From contig NZ_QLIQ01000010.1 in assembly GCF_003428165.1 (NCBI RefSeq), positions 1-64,000 of the forward strand: a stretch of DNA of 64,000 nt, written 5' to 3'. A program made the translations under genes and the position numbers. Under the pieces are notes generated by a model that did no database searches, was not told where the DNA came from, and was given only the letters and a program-made list of their open reading frames with translations. The DNA comes from Cysteiniphilum litorale (GTDB lineage Bacteria; Pseudomonadota; Gammaproteobacteria; Francisellales; Francisellaceae). This document shows positions 30,683-43,183 of the stretch, piece after piece (position 1 is the first letter of the stretch; each line of letters starts with the position of its first letter).

Positions 30683-31134
30683 TATTTATCTGAATCGTTA
30701 TAGTAGGCGTTAACACCTTTAAGAATTTTAAGCGCTTTTAAGCGTGCTTCAGCTTCCGCCAGCATTTGACGCGCTTCTTCGACTTCTACTTTGTCACTAT
30801 CACGCGCTTTCTTTAATGCTTCTTCGGCTTGTTGGCGCGCCTTTTCAGCAGCAGCTTCATTAAGATCCTTAGCACGTTCCATCACATCAGAGAGAATAAT
30901 CACTTGATGTGGCTGAACTTCTAAGATGCCACCAGAGATATAAAGCGTATCTTTTTCATTATTTTCACGTTCAATGCGGACAACACCAGGCGGCAAGGTC
31001 GATAAGAGTTGTGTATGACCAAAGGCAATACCCATCTCCCCTTCCGTGCCTCTGAGGCTTACCATTTTGGCACGCGCCTCATAGACTGAACCTTCTTGGC
31101 TAACCACATTGACTTTCAGTAGTTTATCAGACAT
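30682..31134 (-). CDS. atpC: ATP synthase F1 subunit epsilon
   Basis: Central-stalk subunit that couples rotation and restrains ATP hydrolysis; 150 residues. N-terminal beta-sandwich (KVNVVSQEGSVYEARAKMVS, GTEGEMGIAFGHTQLLSTL, SGGILEVQPHQVIILSD) and C-terminal helical hairpin rich in Ala/Glu/Lys. Last gene of the atp operon, 12 bp after atpD. Its TAA abuts the MITE-like element. Confidence 0.96.
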   Translation of the reverse strand: MSDKLLKVNVVSQEGSVYEARAKMVSLRGTEGEMGIAFGHTQLLSTLPPGVVRIERENNEKDTLYISGGILEVQPHQVIILSDVMERAKDLNEAAAEKARQQAEEALKKARDSDKVEVEEARQMLAEAEARLKALKILKGVNAYYNDSDK

Positions 31135-31146
31135 TACTGATACCTC

Positions 31147-32535
<1,389 letters not shown>

Positions 32536-32541
32536 TTAAAT

Positions 32542-33420
32542 TTAAACTGCCGCAGCACCGGAGACAATCTCCGCGAGCTCTTGCGTAATCATTGCTTGAC
32601 GTGCTTTGTTATATTGCAACTTCAGTGAGTTAATAATATCACCAGCATTATCAGTTGCATTTTTCATCGCGAGCATTCTGGCTGCTTGCTCACATGCGAG
32701 ATTCTCAACCACACCACAGTAAACTTGCGACTCGATATAACGCACTAACAACACATCTAATACGCGCTTAGCACCTGGCTCATACAGATAATCCCAATGT
32801 CCTGTAATCGATTTATCTTCTTTTACAGCGCCCTCTTTCGGTTTAAGGATTGGTAATAACTGCTCTTTAGTCGGCTGCTGCTTGATGGTGTTGACAAACT
32901 TATTGCTAAACAGCATTAAGTTATCAATTGTATTCTCATCAAACGCCTTAACCATTACCGATACTGCACCGGTAATTGAGCTTACTGTATCACCATCGTG
33001 AAAGTTGGCGACAGAGACGATATTGACCTTACGTAAGCGCTTAAAAAAGCTCTCAGCTTTAGAACCAATCAAACATAGATCAACTTCAACTTTTTGCTCT
33101 TGGTAATGCTTAATTGACTTTAACACTTCTTTAAACAAGTTAATATTCAAGCCACCGCATAAACCGCGATCCGTCGAAACAATCACCATACCGACACGCT
33201 TAACTTCACGCGCCTGGAAGTATGGATGTGTATACTCCATACTGGCTCGCACAACGTGATGAATAATATCAAGCGCATAATGAGCGTAAGGTCTTGCTTC
33301 TTCCATACGATCACGTGCTTTGCGCATCTTACTAGCGGCAACTAACTCCATCGCACGCGTAATTTTCTGGGTATTCTTAACGCTGTTAATTTTAGTACGT
33401 ATTTCACGACTACCAGACAT
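32542..33420 (-). CDS. atpG: ATP synthase F1 subunit gamma
   Basis: Rotor shaft of F1, 292 residues. N-terminal coiled-coil [20 protein letters not shown] then [11 protein letters not shown], mid-region [16 protein letters not shown], and C-terminal coil [20 protein letters not shown] then [17 protein letters not shown], all typical. 12 bp after atpA. Confidence 0.98.
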   Translation of the reverse strand: MSGSREIRTKINSVKNTQKITRAMELVAASKMRKARDRMEEARPYAHYALDIIHHVVRASMEYTHPYFQAREVKRVGMVIVSTDRGLCGGLNINLFKEVLKSIKHYQEQKVEVDLCLIGSKAESFFKRLRKVNIVSVANFHDGDTVSSITGAVSVMVKAFDENTIDNLMLFSNKFVNTIKQQPTKEQLLPILKPKEGAVKEDKSITGHWDYLYEPGAKRVLDVLLVRYIESQVYCGVVENLACEQAARMLAMKNATDNAGDIINSLKLQYNKARQAMITQELAEIVSGAAAV

Positions 33421-33432
33421 GATACCCTCCTA

Positions 33433-34974
33433 TTACCAAGATTGCGTTTCTTTGCACTCTTTGATCACTTTTTCAAGTTGAGCGGCAATCTCATCGTTGT
33501 AGTTGCATGTCTTATTGATTTCATCCATCAATGCCTTGTGCTGACTTTCAGCAAAAGCATGCAAGGCTGCTTCAAATGATCCAACTTTACTTAGTTCAAT
33601 CTCATCTAAGTGACCTTTATCAACTGCATATAGTGATAATGCCATTTTAGCGATGCTCAGTGGTGAGAATTGCTTTTGCTTCATCAATTCCATCACACGC
33701 TCACCACGCTTTAATTGCGCGCGCGTTGCATCATCTAAATCTGAGGCAAATTGTGAAAATGCTTCAAGCTCACGGTATTGCGCTAGTGCCAAACGCACAC
33801 CGCCACCTAGCTTTTTAATGATCTTAGTTTGCGCTGATCCGCCAACACGCGATACTGAGTTACCGGCGTTAATCGCTGGACGAATACCCGCATTAAATAA
33901 ATCTGTCTCTAAGAAAATCTGACCATCGGTAATTGAAATCACGTTAGTTGGAACGAATGCTGAAATATCCCCAGCTTGCGTTTCAATAATAGGTAATGCA
34001 GTTAAAGAACCTGTTTTACCTTTGACTTCACCGTTTGTTGCTTTCTCAACGTATTCAGCATTAACACGTGCTGCACGCTCTAACAATCTTGAATGAAGAT
34101 AAAAAACATCCCCTGGATAAGCTTCACGCCCTGGTGGACGACGTAACAATAATGAAATCTGGCGATATGCCCATGCTTGTTTTGTCAAATCATCATAAAT
34201 AATCAAAGCATCTTCACCGCGATCACGGAAATACTCACCCATCGCACAGCCGGCATAAGGTGCTAAGTACTGAAGTGCTGCTGAATCAGCTGCATTAGCA
34301 GCAACAATGATTGTATGCGCTAAAGCATCATGTTCTTCTAGTTTACGAACAACATCGGCTACTGATGAAGCTTTTTGACCAACCGCCACATAAATACATT
34401 TTACACCCGTATCTTTTTGGTTGATGATCGCATCGATTGCTACTGCTGTTTTACCAGTTTGTCTATCACCAATAATCAATTCACGTTGACCGCGACCAAT
34501 TGGCACCATCGCGTCAATTGCTTTAATACCCGTTTGCACTGGCTGATCAACTGATTGACGCCAAATCACCCCAGGGGCTACTTTTTCAACCGGTGAAGTG
34601 ACCGTTGTTTTGATATCACCTTTGCCATCGATTGGATTACCCAAGGCATCAACAACACGACCTAATAACGCTTCACCCACTGGGACTTCTAAAATACGCC
34701 CTGTGCAATACGCTTTTTGACCTTCTTGAATATGCTCGTAATCACCTAAGACAACGGCACCAACTGAATCTTGTTCAAGGTTAAGTGCTAGACCATAAAC
34801 ACCGCCTGGCAGCTCGATCATCTCACCTGCGGCAACTTCATTTAAGCCATGAATACGAATAATACCATCGGAAACAGATACGATAGTACCTTCTGTTTTT
34901 GTTTGTGGCGCATTGTCAAACTTGGCAATACGCTCTTTTATTAATTCACTAATTTCTGCTGGAGTAAGCTGCAT
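33433..34974 (-). CDS. atpA: ATP synthase F1 subunit alpha
   Basis: Non-catalytic nucleotide-binding subunit, 513 residues, the same length as E. coli. P-loop [35 protein letters not shown]; signature [17 protein letters not shown] including the arginine finger. 24 bp after atpH. Confidence 0.98.
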   Translation of the reverse strand: MQLTPAEISELIKERIAKFDNAPQTKTEGTIVSVSDGIIRIHGLNEVAAGEMIELPGGVYGLALNLEQDSVGAVVLGDYEHIQEGQKAYCTGRILEVPVGEALLGRVVDALGNPIDGKGDIKTTVTSPVEKVAPGVIWRQSVDQPVQTGIKAIDAMVPIGRGQRELIIGDRQTGKTAVAIDAIINQKDTGVKCIYVAVGQKASSVADVVRKLEEHDALAHTIIVAANAADSAALQYLAPYAGCAMGEYFRDRGEDALIIYDDLTKQAWAYRQISLLLRRPPGREAYPGDVFYLHSRLLERAARVNAEYVEKATNGEVKGKTGSLTALPIIETQAGDISAFVPTNVISITDGQIFLETDLFNAGIRPAINAGNSVSRVGGSAQTKIIKKLGGGVRLALAQYRELEAFSQFASDLDDATRAQLKRGERVMELMKQKQFSPLSIAKMALSLYAVDKGHLDEIELSKVGSFEAALHAFAESQHKALMDEINKTCNYNDEIAAQLEKVIKECKETQSW

Positions 34975-34998
34975 AGTCTTTATTCCTATTAATCTTGT

Positions 34999-35535
34999 TT
35001 AAGCTTGTAGCTCGTGCTGTAATTTTCGAAGCTTGCCTTTGATAGAACCATCAATAATATGATCCCCTATCTCAATCGTTGCTCCACCAATTAAACTTGC
35101 ATCAACTGCCACGTCAATTTCAATTGCGCACTGATATTTTTGCTCAAGTTTTGTTTTTAATTTTTGAATTTCTGCATCAGAAGTTTCAAATGCCGTCGTG
35201 ATCTTCGCCTTTTTGGCTTTCTCATCTTCGGCTTTATGTAATAAAAACAACTTATAAATCGTTGGAATAACTGTCAAACGATTATGCTCTGCAGCCAGTT
35301 TGACAAAATTCTTACCATGCTCATCAAGCACGTCTTTTAAGACATCAAATATCAATACGGATACATCTGACTGAGAATAGGCAGGGTTATCAAGCAACAA
35401 TGCCACCTGATTATCTGTCACACATTCCGACAGATTAAGTAGCATAATATTCCAGTTTGCAACGGCATTATGTGCTTTAGCATACTCGTAAGCAGCTTGC
35501 GCATAAGGTCTTGCAATCGGCGTTAAGTCTGCCAT
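34999..35535 (-). CDS. atpH: ATP synthase F1 subunit delta
   Basis: Peripheral-stalk subunit linking F1 to the b dimer, 178 residues. N-terminal ARPYAQAAYEYAKAHNAVAN and C-terminal DASLIGGATIEIGDHIIDGS followed by IKGKLRKLQHEL are the OSCP/delta signatures. 11 bp after atpF. Confidence 0.96.
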   Translation of the reverse strand: MADLTPIARPYAQAAYEYAKAHNAVANWNIMLLNLSECVTDNQVALLLDNPAYSQSDVSVLIFDVLKDVLDEHGKNFVKLAAEHNRLTVIPTIYKLFLLHKAEDEKAKKAKITTAFETSDAEIQKLKTKLEQKYQCAIEIDVAVDASLIGGATIEIGDHIIDGSIKGKLRKLQHELQA

Positions 35536-35546
35536 GATCGTACCTC

Positions 35547-36017
35547 TTAAAGTTCAGCTGCCATTTCTTCCAATAAATGATTATTGGTTGTCATATCAAT
35601 GTTTTTACTAATAAGCTTTTCAGCACCAGCAACAGCAATGCCTACGACTTCTTTGCGTAGTTTTTGCTTCATTGCAATCATATGTGCTTCAGCTTCATCA
35701 TTAGCCGCTTTACGAATACGATCTGCATCAACACGTGCCGCTTCTTTGGCTTCTTCATCGATTTGCATCGCACGCATATTCGCTTGCTCAATAATTTTCG
35801 TTGCTTGTGCTTTTGCTTCATGAATAAGCTCTTGGGCTTTTCTTTTAGCAACTTCTAGCTCTTTTTCCGCGCGATCAGCAGAAGCCAAGCCATCAGCAAT
35901 TTTTGCACGACGCTCGTCCATTGCTTTTTTCAACGGCGGCCAAACGAACTTCATGGTAAAACCGACAAAGATGATAAAGGTGATCATCTGGCCGATTAGC
36001 GTAATATTAATATCCAT
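35547..36017 (-). CDS. atpF: ATP synthase Fo subunit b
   Basis: Peripheral-stalk subunit, 156 residues. One N-terminal membrane helix ([20 protein letters not shown]), then a long charged Ala/Lys/Glu helix with [20 protein letters not shown]. Forms a dimer that holds F1 static. 38 bp after atpE. Confidence 0.96.
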   Translation of the reverse strand: MDINITLIGQMITFIIFVGFTMKFVWPPLKKAMDERRAKIADGLASADRAEKELEVAKRKAQELIHEAKAQATKIIEQANMRAMQIDEEAKEAARVDADRIRKAANDEAEAHMIAMKQKLRKEVVGIAVAGAEKLISKNIDMTTNNHLLEEMAAEL

Positions 36018-36055
36018 GATTTCTCCTTGTGGATATGTTCAGGATTTATCGTTAA

Positions 36056-36391
<336 letters not shown>

Positions 36392-36393
36392 TT

Positions 36394-36435
36394 AATTCTT
36401 AATTCTTAACTCTTAACTCTTAACTCTTAACTCTT
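36394..36435 (-). repeat. Tandem heptamer array, 6 x AAYTCTT, inside the atp operon
   Basis: On the plus strand two AATTCTT units are followed by four AACTCTT units, 42 bp, one base before the complement of the atpB stop codon. In the transcript it is the start of the atpB-atpE spacer. It has the same unit length and the same position relative to a stop as the array at 30196, but a different sequence. Confidence 0.93.
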
Positions 36436-36436
36436 A

Positions 36437-37234
<798 letters not shown>

Positions 37235-37249
37235 TTATTTGTTTAGGGT

Positions 37250-37627
37250 TTATTTTAAATGGGTTAACTTCATAAAAAGCGGCATAAACCACATTGCCAG
37301 TTGCAGCACCAAAAGCCCCGCGATATACGGCAGAAACTTCGGTTGCACATAAATTGCAATCAACACAGTGCCGACAGCAACCATGACTAATTTTGCAAAC
37401 TCACAGGCATATAAAATGCACACTTCTTTGAAAGGATGATATTGCGCTTTGCGCAAAAAAAGACGTAATAAAAAAACAACATTGGCTACAAACATCAAAC
37501 ACGAGCCTAAGAGGAATCCAACAGCATAGCTTTTACCCCACAAAAGACACACCAAACTCCCTAGGATCACAAGGATCATTTGGAAAGCAAAAAAGTGCCT
37601 TTTATATAGTTTTCGGTTTGCTAGCAT
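37250..37627 (-). CDS. atpI: ATP synthase subunit I
   Basis: 125 residues, four predicted transmembrane helices, first gene of the atp operon by position. In other bacteria AtpI helps assemble the c-ring. Sequence conservation is low in this family; the call rests on position, size and the ATP_synt_I-like hydrophobic pattern (LGSCLMFVANVVFLLRLFLR). Confidence 0.85.
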   Translation of the reverse strand: MLANRKLYKRHFFAFQMILVILGSLVCLLWGKSYAVGFLLGSCLMFVANVVFLLRLFLRKAQYHPFKEVCILYACEFAKLVMVAVGTVLIAIYVQPKFLPYIAGLLVLQLAMWFMPLFMKLTHLK

Positions 37628-37743
37628 CGTTAGACTTTATCCCTTAATTTTACGCCAAGCAGTATATAGAGCGTAAGCTATCGGCGCAAGCGAAAAGTGT
37701 TCTTTTTGTGTAAAGGCTATTAACACAAGCAACAGGCTCTTTT

Positions 37744-38040
37744 CTAATGCTTTGAACCCTGAAAAAGTGACAACAATAAACAGATGATAAACACAAGCCA
37801 TGGAATGACTATCGTCACCTCACCAAGCAAAATCGCAAGATTTGATTGCTTCAATAGTGGGAAGTAATACGCCAAAGTCATGGCAAAAACGATAGCAATT
37901 ATTCCAATAAAAAGTGCATAGATAGAGACCTTATCTAATCTTTTAACTTGCATACAATACATTCCCGCCAACGATGTTTGTGCACTAAGTATGCCGAGCA
38001 TTGGCAGATGTGTCCAGTGTGTTATATACACCATACCCAT
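37744..38040 (-). CDS. Hypothetical small membrane protein
   Basis: Open frame of 98 codons with two strongly hydrophobic helices (VSIYALFIGIIAIVFAMTLA, VTIVIPWLVFIICLLLSLF). An internal ATG at 37953 (MQVKRLDKVS) has GGCGGGA 10 bp upstream and would give about 69 residues; the longer start at 38040 has no clear ribosome-binding site. No family recognised. The surrounding stretches 37628-37743 and 38041-38085 hold nothing else obvious. Confidence 0.4.
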   Translation of the reverse strand: MGMVYITHWTHLPMLGILSAQTSLAGMYCMQVKRLDKVSIYALFIGIIAIVFAMTLAYYFPLLKQSNLAILLGEVTIVIPWLVFIICLLLSLFQGSKH

Positions 38041-38085
38041 CGCAAACCATTTTGCGGTGTTTAATGTTGAGGAAGTTTTTGATAA

Positions 38086-38146
38086 TTTTGGGTGATTGGG
38101 TTGCAGCTAATAGCTAGGACTATTAGCAAGAGCCAACCACCCAAAA
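38086..38146. other. Nested imperfect hairpin, 61 bp
   Basis: Outer arms TTTTGGGTG/CACCCAAAA (38086-38094, 38138-38146), middle GGTTG/CAACC, inner arms GCTAATAG/CTATTAGC (38106-38113, 38120-38127) around a 6-nt loop. It lies 66 bp downstream of the gltX stop and could terminate that transcript or be a small dispersed repeat. Confidence 0.5.
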
Positions 38147-38211
38147 GTGCGAGAAATTCAATGGCAGAAATACTGTAAGATGGTTTGCGATGGGTATATG
38201 CTTTTCAGATT

Positions 38212-39630
38212 TTATTCACCAATGAAATCGATCGCTTTTTGTAAACGTGAAATAACACGCTCTTTACCAAGCCACTTCAAGGTTAAGCCGATATCCGGCG
38301 ACTGCCCAGATCCGGTGACAGCAACACGTACGGGCATGCCAACTTTCCCCATGCCAAGATTTAACTCACTCGCGGTGTCCTTTAATAAATGATGCAATGC
38401 AACTTCATCTTGCCAACTTTTATCATCTAACTCACTTGCTTTGTCTTTAACATATTGAAGCACACTTGCAGCAGCTTTAACTAAATGCTTAGCGGCAGCC
38501 TTTTCATCAAACTCATCGAAGTCGCGATAAAAATAAGTAGATTGCTCTGTGAGCTCTTTTAATGTTTTTACTTTCTCCGCCATCACCGGAATAAGCGCAT
38601 CAAACGCAGGTCCGTTATTGACATCTAAGCCTTGAGTTTGAAAGTGATAAACAAGCTCTTTTGCAACCTCTTGTGTTGGCAAATGACGCATATAGTGCTG
38701 ATTAAGCCAGTTTAATTTTTCGGTATTAAATGCTGACGCTGAGGCATTGATATCATCTAGCTCAAAATATTCCAAAATCTCATCCAGACTAAAAACTTCT
38801 TGATCACCATGCGACCAGCCTAAACGAATAAGGTAATTAATCAGCACTTGCGGCAAATAACCATCTTCTTTGTATTGCATCACACTCACCGCGCCATGGC
38901 GCTTGGAGAGTTTTTTGCCATCATCGCCTAAAATCATTGGCACATGTGCAAATACGGGCACTTCAGCATTTAAAGCGTGATATAAATTGATCTGACGTGG
39001 CGTATTATTAACATGATCATCACCACGCACCACATGGGTGATTTGCATATCGCGATCATCGACAACCACACAAAAGTTATATGTCGGCGCACCATCTGAG
39101 CGCTTAATAATTAAATCATCCAACTCACTATTGGCAATTGTGATTTCGCCTTTCACCGCATCGATCCAGCTCACCACGCCTTCTTCTGGATTCTTAAAAC
39201 GAATAACGTGAGGCTTTGAAACATCTTGCTCACCAGCATCAAGGTGGCGACAATGCCCATCATAACGTGGCTTTTGTTTATTCGCCATTTGCGTTTCTCT
39301 TAACTCATCCAAACGCTCGCGCGAGCAATAGCAGCGATAGGCTTTGCCCTCTGCTAACAGCTGATCAACAACCTCTTGATAGCGATCAAAATGCTCAGTT
39401 TGATAGTATGGTGCACTATCGGCATGTAATCCCAACCAATCCATACCATCTAGAATTGCCTGTACAGCTTCTGGCGTTGAACGCTCAAGATCAGTATCCT
39501 CAACACGCAATACAAACTCACCGTTATTTTTACGCGCATAAACCCACGAAAAAAGTGCAGTTCTTGCACCACCAACATGCAAATACCCCGTCGGACTCGG
39601 GGCAAAACGCGTTTTTACTCTTTTAGTCAC
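38212..39630 (-). CDS. gltX: Glutamyl-tRNA synthetase
   Basis: Charges tRNA-Glu; class I synthetase, 472 residues. HIGH-type motif in [25 protein letters not shown], and KLSKR in [15 protein letters not shown]. The C-terminal helical anticodon-binding domain is present. Stands alone with divergent neighbours. Usual length for a bacterial GluRS. Confidence 0.98.
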   Translation of the reverse strand: MTKRVKTRFAPSPTGYLHVGGARTALFSWVYARKNNGEFVLRVEDTDLERSTPEAVQAILDGMDWLGLHADSAPYYQTEHFDRYQEVVDQLLAEGKAYRCYCSRERLDELRETQMANKQKPRYDGHCRHLDAGEQDVSKPHVIRFKNPEEGVVSWIDAVKGEITIANSELDDLIIKRSDGAPTYNFCVVVDDRDMQITHVVRGDDHVNNTPRQINLYHALNAEVPVFAHVPMILGDDGKKLSKRHGAVSVMQYKEDGYLPQVLINYLIRLGWSHGDQEVFSLDEILEYFELDDINASASAFNTEKLNWLNQHYMRHLPTQEVAKELVYHFQTQGLDVNNGPAFDALIPVMAEKVKTLKELTEQSTYFYRDFDEFDEKAAAKHLVKAAASVLQYVKDKASELDDKSWQDEVALHHLLKDTASELNLGMGKVGMPVRVAVTGSGQSPDIGLTLKWLGKERVISRLQKAIDFIGE

Positions 39631-40035
39631 GTTATTTACCTATTTACCTTAATTTATTGTCTCTTTAATCAAAAAATAGTACTTACACCACTCACCAACC
39701 ATTTTACGAGCGGTATATTGAAAAACGCTGACTAGTGTACTGGAAAACACCGTGCGAATAAACCATGATGTTATTGCTAAGATTTGCATTTTTGCTTTCA
39801 TCTTTTAGCAAGGAGCTGCTACAATGAGCCACTTTTAAGCAATTTTCGGCATAACACTACGCCACCTTTATATGTCTTTCATCTACAGTTGCCATATCAA
39901 CAATAGTTATTCATTCTCACGTATTATTTATTTGCTCAAAAATCCTTAGCGTTTTTTTGCTGTAACTTTCAGCTTCTCCATCTATAAATTCAATTGTAAA
40001 TATAAAACCAACACCACCACGCTTAAGGTAGAATT
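39631..40035. other. 405-bp divergent intergenic region, gltX / CDF gene
   Basis: Must hold the gltX promoter (leftward) and that of the CDF gene (rightward). A plausible rightward -10 TACAAT is at 39820-39825, but no good -35 accompanies it. No RNA gene, repeat or extra gene recognised. Confidence 0.5.
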
Positions 40036-40929
40036 ATGAGTACTCAAACTTCACAAATAATTGAGGCCAAAACCCTCAAAGTTAATTTTATTCTTTCCAT
40101 TGTTTACGTGCTTTTTAGCCTAGTCATTGTCTATTTCGCACAGTCCTTAACTGTACTATTAGACGTTGGCTATTCCGTCATTACGCTATTGATCTATGCA
40201 GCCTCACTCTATGTCATCAAGAAAATTAATCAACCTGCTAATAAGCGTTACCCTTACGGTTATCATCGTTTAGAGCCTGTATTTGTCCTTTTACAGGCTG
40301 GATTTATTTTAATCGTTGCCGCAAGCGTTATCATTATGGCGATTGTTAACCTTATGACTCATGCCGTCACACCTAACTATTTATTTGCCTTTATCGCTTC
40401 TATCACTGGCACGCTTACTTGCAGCATAATGTATTTTTATGTGCGTAATGCTGCGCGCAAAACAGGTTCAAAAATTTTGCATGCTGATGCTGAATTATGG
40501 AAAGCGGATGCCTTACTCAGTGCTTCTGTTGATATCTCTCTTGCTATCGCTTTAATATTGGTGTTTTTTGGCTTGCCACATATTGCCATCTATATCGACC
40601 CGATTATTGCTATTATCATGGGACTTGTGATCACGATCAAACCATTAAAACTGATTAAGGAAGCAGGGCTTAACTTATTAGATGCATCCGTTGCACCTGA
40701 ATTACGTGAAAAAATCACTAGCGCTGCTAATTTGATTTGCTCTAACCAAGGGCTAACCATTCAAAACAGTATCGTCACCCAATCTGGACGTTTTTTATTT
40801 GTTGATGTGCATTTAAAGCTTCCGCAAACTTTGCCAACTCAAGAACTACGTCATTTGAAAGCAACTTTACTTAAGCACTATAAAGATAATCATAAAGAAA
40901 ATGTCGTTTATGTTTACCTAAGTATTTAG
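40036..40929 (+). CDS. Divergent cation diffusion facilitator-family membrane protein
   Basis: 297 residues, six predicted helices and a C-terminal cytoplasmic domain (residues about 210-297) as in CDF/FieF transporters. The loop NKRYPYGYHRLEPVFVLLQA matches a known CDF subgroup. The canonical metal site (two Asp in TM2, His and Asp in TM5) is incomplete: TM2 reads LLDVGYSVITLL (Asp then Ser at +4) and TM5 reads AELWKADALLSASVD (Leu at the His position, Asp kept). The substrate may therefore not be Zn/Fe, or the mechanism differs. Monocistronic; the stop overlaps the convergent NfeD gene. Confidence 0.8.
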   Translation: MSTQTSQIIEAKTLKVNFILSIVYVLFSLVIVYFAQSLTVLLDVGYSVITLLIYAASLYVIKKINQPANKRYPYGYHRLEPVFVLLQAGFILIVAASVIIMAIVNLMTHAVTPNYLFAFIASITGTLTCSIMYFYVRNAARKTGSKILHADAELWKADALLSASVDISLAIALILVFFGLPHIAIYIDPIIAIIMGLVITIKPLKLIKEAGLNLLDASVAPELREKITSAANLICSNQGLTIQNSIVTQSGRFLFVDVHLKLPQTLPTQELRHLKATLLKHYKDNHKENVVYVYLSI

Positions 40930-41360
40930 ACTGATACTTTTCTAGCAACAAAGCTAGTTGACTGAACCTCTAAAATCTCAACTTCATCACCCACCTTGGC
41001 ATCCTCGACCAAGACACGCCATTCAGTATCACCAATTTTTGCCTTGGCAACACCTGAGTGGCTTCTTTGTGTGATCACAACGATCTTACCGATATAACGC
41101 CCCAAGCGATCATTGACATCAAGTTGCACATTATTTTTTTGCTTACGCTTTTTCAGAAAAAAACACCCCAACAGCATCGAGCCTAAGGCAAAGACACCTG
41201 CTAGTAGCAATTGCCAATTGATCGGCAACTCAGGATAAAACCACATAATCACCCCCAACAGCAAGGCTGATATCGCAAAAAACAAGAAAAACATCGTTAA
41301 AGTAAAAATTTCAATAATCAGCAAAATCCCCATTAAAACCCACCAATGCCAATACAACAT
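40926..41360 (-). CDS. NfeD-family membrane protein
   Basis: 144 residues: two or three N-terminal membrane helices (WWVLMGILLIIEIFTLTMFF) and a C-terminal OB-fold (DRLGRYIGKIVVITQRSHSG, DTEWRVLVEDAKVGDEVEI). The family pairs with SPFH/stomatin proteins in membrane microdomain or quality-control functions. Located 20 bp after the SPFH gene on the same strand, the classic pairing. It overlaps the convergent CDF gene end by 4 bp. Confidence 0.88.
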   Translation of the reverse strand: MLYWHWWVLMGILLIIEIFTLTMFFLFFAISALLLGVIMWFYPELPINWQLLLAGVFALGSMLLGCFFLKKRKQKNNVQLDVNDRLGRYIGKIVVITQRSHSGVAKAKIGDTEWRVLVEDAKVGDEVEILEVQSTSFVARKVSV

Positions 41361-41380
41361 ATTCTATCCACCTTAATTTG

Positions 41381-42331
41381 TTATGCCTTAACCTGCATGG
41401 ACTTTAACAACTCGCTGATCCCGCCAACAGAACCAATGATATTAGATGCCTCTAATGGCATCATAATCGTTTTACTATTATCCGAGGACGCAATCGCGCC
41501 CACGGCTTCAATATACTTTAATGCCACAAAGTACTGAATCGCTTGAATGTCACCCTTGGCAATGGCATTAGAAACGGTTTCAGTGGCAACTGCCTCAGCT
41601 TGCGCTGTCCGCTCGCGTGCTTCGGCTTCACGAAATTGCGCTTCTTTGTAACCTTCGGCCTCCAAAGCCTGTTTCGTTTTTTGTGCTTCTGCGGCAAGAA
41701 TCTCAGATTGTTTCTCACCTTCGGCCTTTAATATAGCCGCTTGACGCACCCCTTCAGCACGCAAGATCTCAGCGCGCTTCTCACGCTCTGCTTTCATCTG
41801 CTGCGCCATTGCGTCTAACAAGTCACGTGGAGGTGTAATATCCTTAATCTCAACACGGACGATTTTGACACCCCATGGATCCGTCGCCTCATCTAAAACT
41901 GACAATAACTTGGCATTCATAAAGTCACGATTAGATAGCATCTCATCCAAATCAATCCCACCTAACACCGTACGGATATTCGTCATGATTAGGTTTTCTA
42001 ATGCTAGAGGTAAATCATTGATCACATAAGTAACCTTCTTTGCATCAAGCACTTGGAAAAAAGCAACACCATCAACTTGGACACTGGCGTTATCACGACT
42101 AATCACTTCCTGCTTTCTGACATTGAGCACGGTCTCTTTTAAACTCACGCGACTACGCACGCGATCGATTAGCGGGAAAATGATATTTAACCCCGGATGC
42201 AAGGTTTTATAGTAACGCCCAAAGCGCTCGACCACAAACTCTGATGCTTGTGGCACCACCTTGACTGAGGCAAAAAAAAATACAATTGCTAAAACAATAA
42301 TCACGATAGGAATCAATGCGTGAAGTGCCAT
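41381..42331 (-). CDS. SPFH/Band 7 (stomatin/QmcA-like) protein
   Basis: 316 residues: N-terminal membrane anchor (IPIVIIVLAIVFFFASVKVV), SPFH domain (QASEFVVERFGRYYKTLHPG, GLNIIFPLIDRVRSRVSLKE, ENLIMTNIRTVLGGIDLDEM), then a long Ala/Glu/Lys coiled coil with repeated AEG..QA units. Closest in pattern to E. coli QmcA, whose partner YbbK/NfeD is also adjacent. Probably forms an oligomeric cage on the inner membrane. A gene symbol is not assigned because paraslipin and QmcA types are hard to tell apart by eye. Confidence 0.88.
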   Translation of the reverse strand: MALHALIPIVIIVLAIVFFFASVKVVPQASEFVVERFGRYYKTLHPGLNIIFPLIDRVRSRVSLKETVLNVRKQEVISRDNASVQVDGVAFFQVLDAKKVTYVINDLPLALENLIMTNIRTVLGGIDLDEMLSNRDFMNAKLLSVLDEATDPWGVKIVRVEIKDITPPRDLLDAMAQQMKAEREKRAEILRAEGVRQAAILKAEGEKQSEILAAEAQKTKQALEAEGYKEAQFREAEARERTAQAEAVATETVSNAIAKGDIQAIQYFVALKYIEAVGAIASSDNSKTIMMPLEASNIIGSVGGISELLKSMQVKA

Positions 42332-42486
42332 GTTACTACTCCTGTAAAGCTAACTTACGCACCAAAGTGTAGTTAGTTTCGCTTAACTTTCCAAGCATTT
42401 GCAGTAAATCAATCTGATTTGTTTTACAACTCAAAAAAAACATCTACACTAAAGATCACAATCATGTACGATATATACGCTTGCTT

Positions 42487-43179
42487 ATGGATACTATTGC
42501 AATTATTGATGATGAACGAGACATTCGCGAAGGACTTGCTAGCTATCTTCAACAAAACCACTTTGATACTGCTGTATTTGAGGATGGTCTAACCTTTTTA
42601 GAGGATTTTCAAAAACGTGATTTTTCCTTGGTGATCCTTGATGTGATGATGCCTAAAATCGATGGTCTTGAGGTCTGTCGTGAACTAAGAAAAAAATCTG
42701 GCATACCCGTGATCTTCTTATCGGCAGCTGGAGAAGCATTTGATCGCATTTTAGGACTTGAAGTCGGTGCGGATGATTATATTAGTAAACCCTTTAATCC
42801 ACGTGAGGTGCTTGTGCGTGTTAAAACAGTTTTGCGCCGTCGCGGCAATACCAGCAATAGCACCCATGGCGCAATTGAAACAAACGACTGGGTGATATCC
42901 CCTAATAAGCGCACATTAACCTACCCTAATGGCGAAGAAATCAAGTTTACACCGGCTGTTTATGAGCTTTTTGAATACCTGTATCAGCACAAGGGTGAAA
43001 CCGTCTCGCGCGAGCAAACCTTTGAAGCGCTTTTGAAGCGTCCCTTTGAAGAGTTTGATCGCACAATTGATATTCGTATTAGCCGCCTACGTAAGATGCT
43101 TGATAACAACCCTCAAGATGGCACCAGCTATATCCAGACAGTTAAAGGCGCTGGTTATTTATTTGATTTAAAAGACTAA
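42487..43179 (+). CDS. OmpR-family response regulator
   Basis: Two-domain regulator, 230 residues from ATG 42487 (MDTIAIIDDE). Receiver: D8/D9, phospho-acceptor D52 in LVILDVMMPKIDG, and Lys in DDYISKPFNPREVL. C-terminal winged-helix DNA-binding domain with FEEFDRTIDIRISRLRKML and VKGAGYLFDL. Starts after a 149-bp divergent gap from the SPFH gene; the partner kinase follows 4 bp later. Confidence 0.95.
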   Translation: MDTIAIIDDERDIREGLASYLQQNHFDTAVFEDGLTFLEDFQKRDFSLVILDVMMPKIDGLEVCRELRKKSGIPVIFLSAAGEAFDRILGLEVGADDYISKPFNPREVLVRVKTVLRRRGNTSNSTHGAIETNDWVISPNKRTLTYPNGEEIKFTPAVYELFEYLYQHKGETVSREQTFEALLKRPFEEFDRTIDIRISRLRKMLDNNPQDGTSYIQTVKGAGYLFDLKD

Positions 43180-43183
43180 AAAT

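Noticed and set aside
39824-39838. Tiny open frame ATGAGCCACTTTTAA after an AAGGAG-like site
   Set aside because: Four codons only; more likely chance or part of a leader than a gene.
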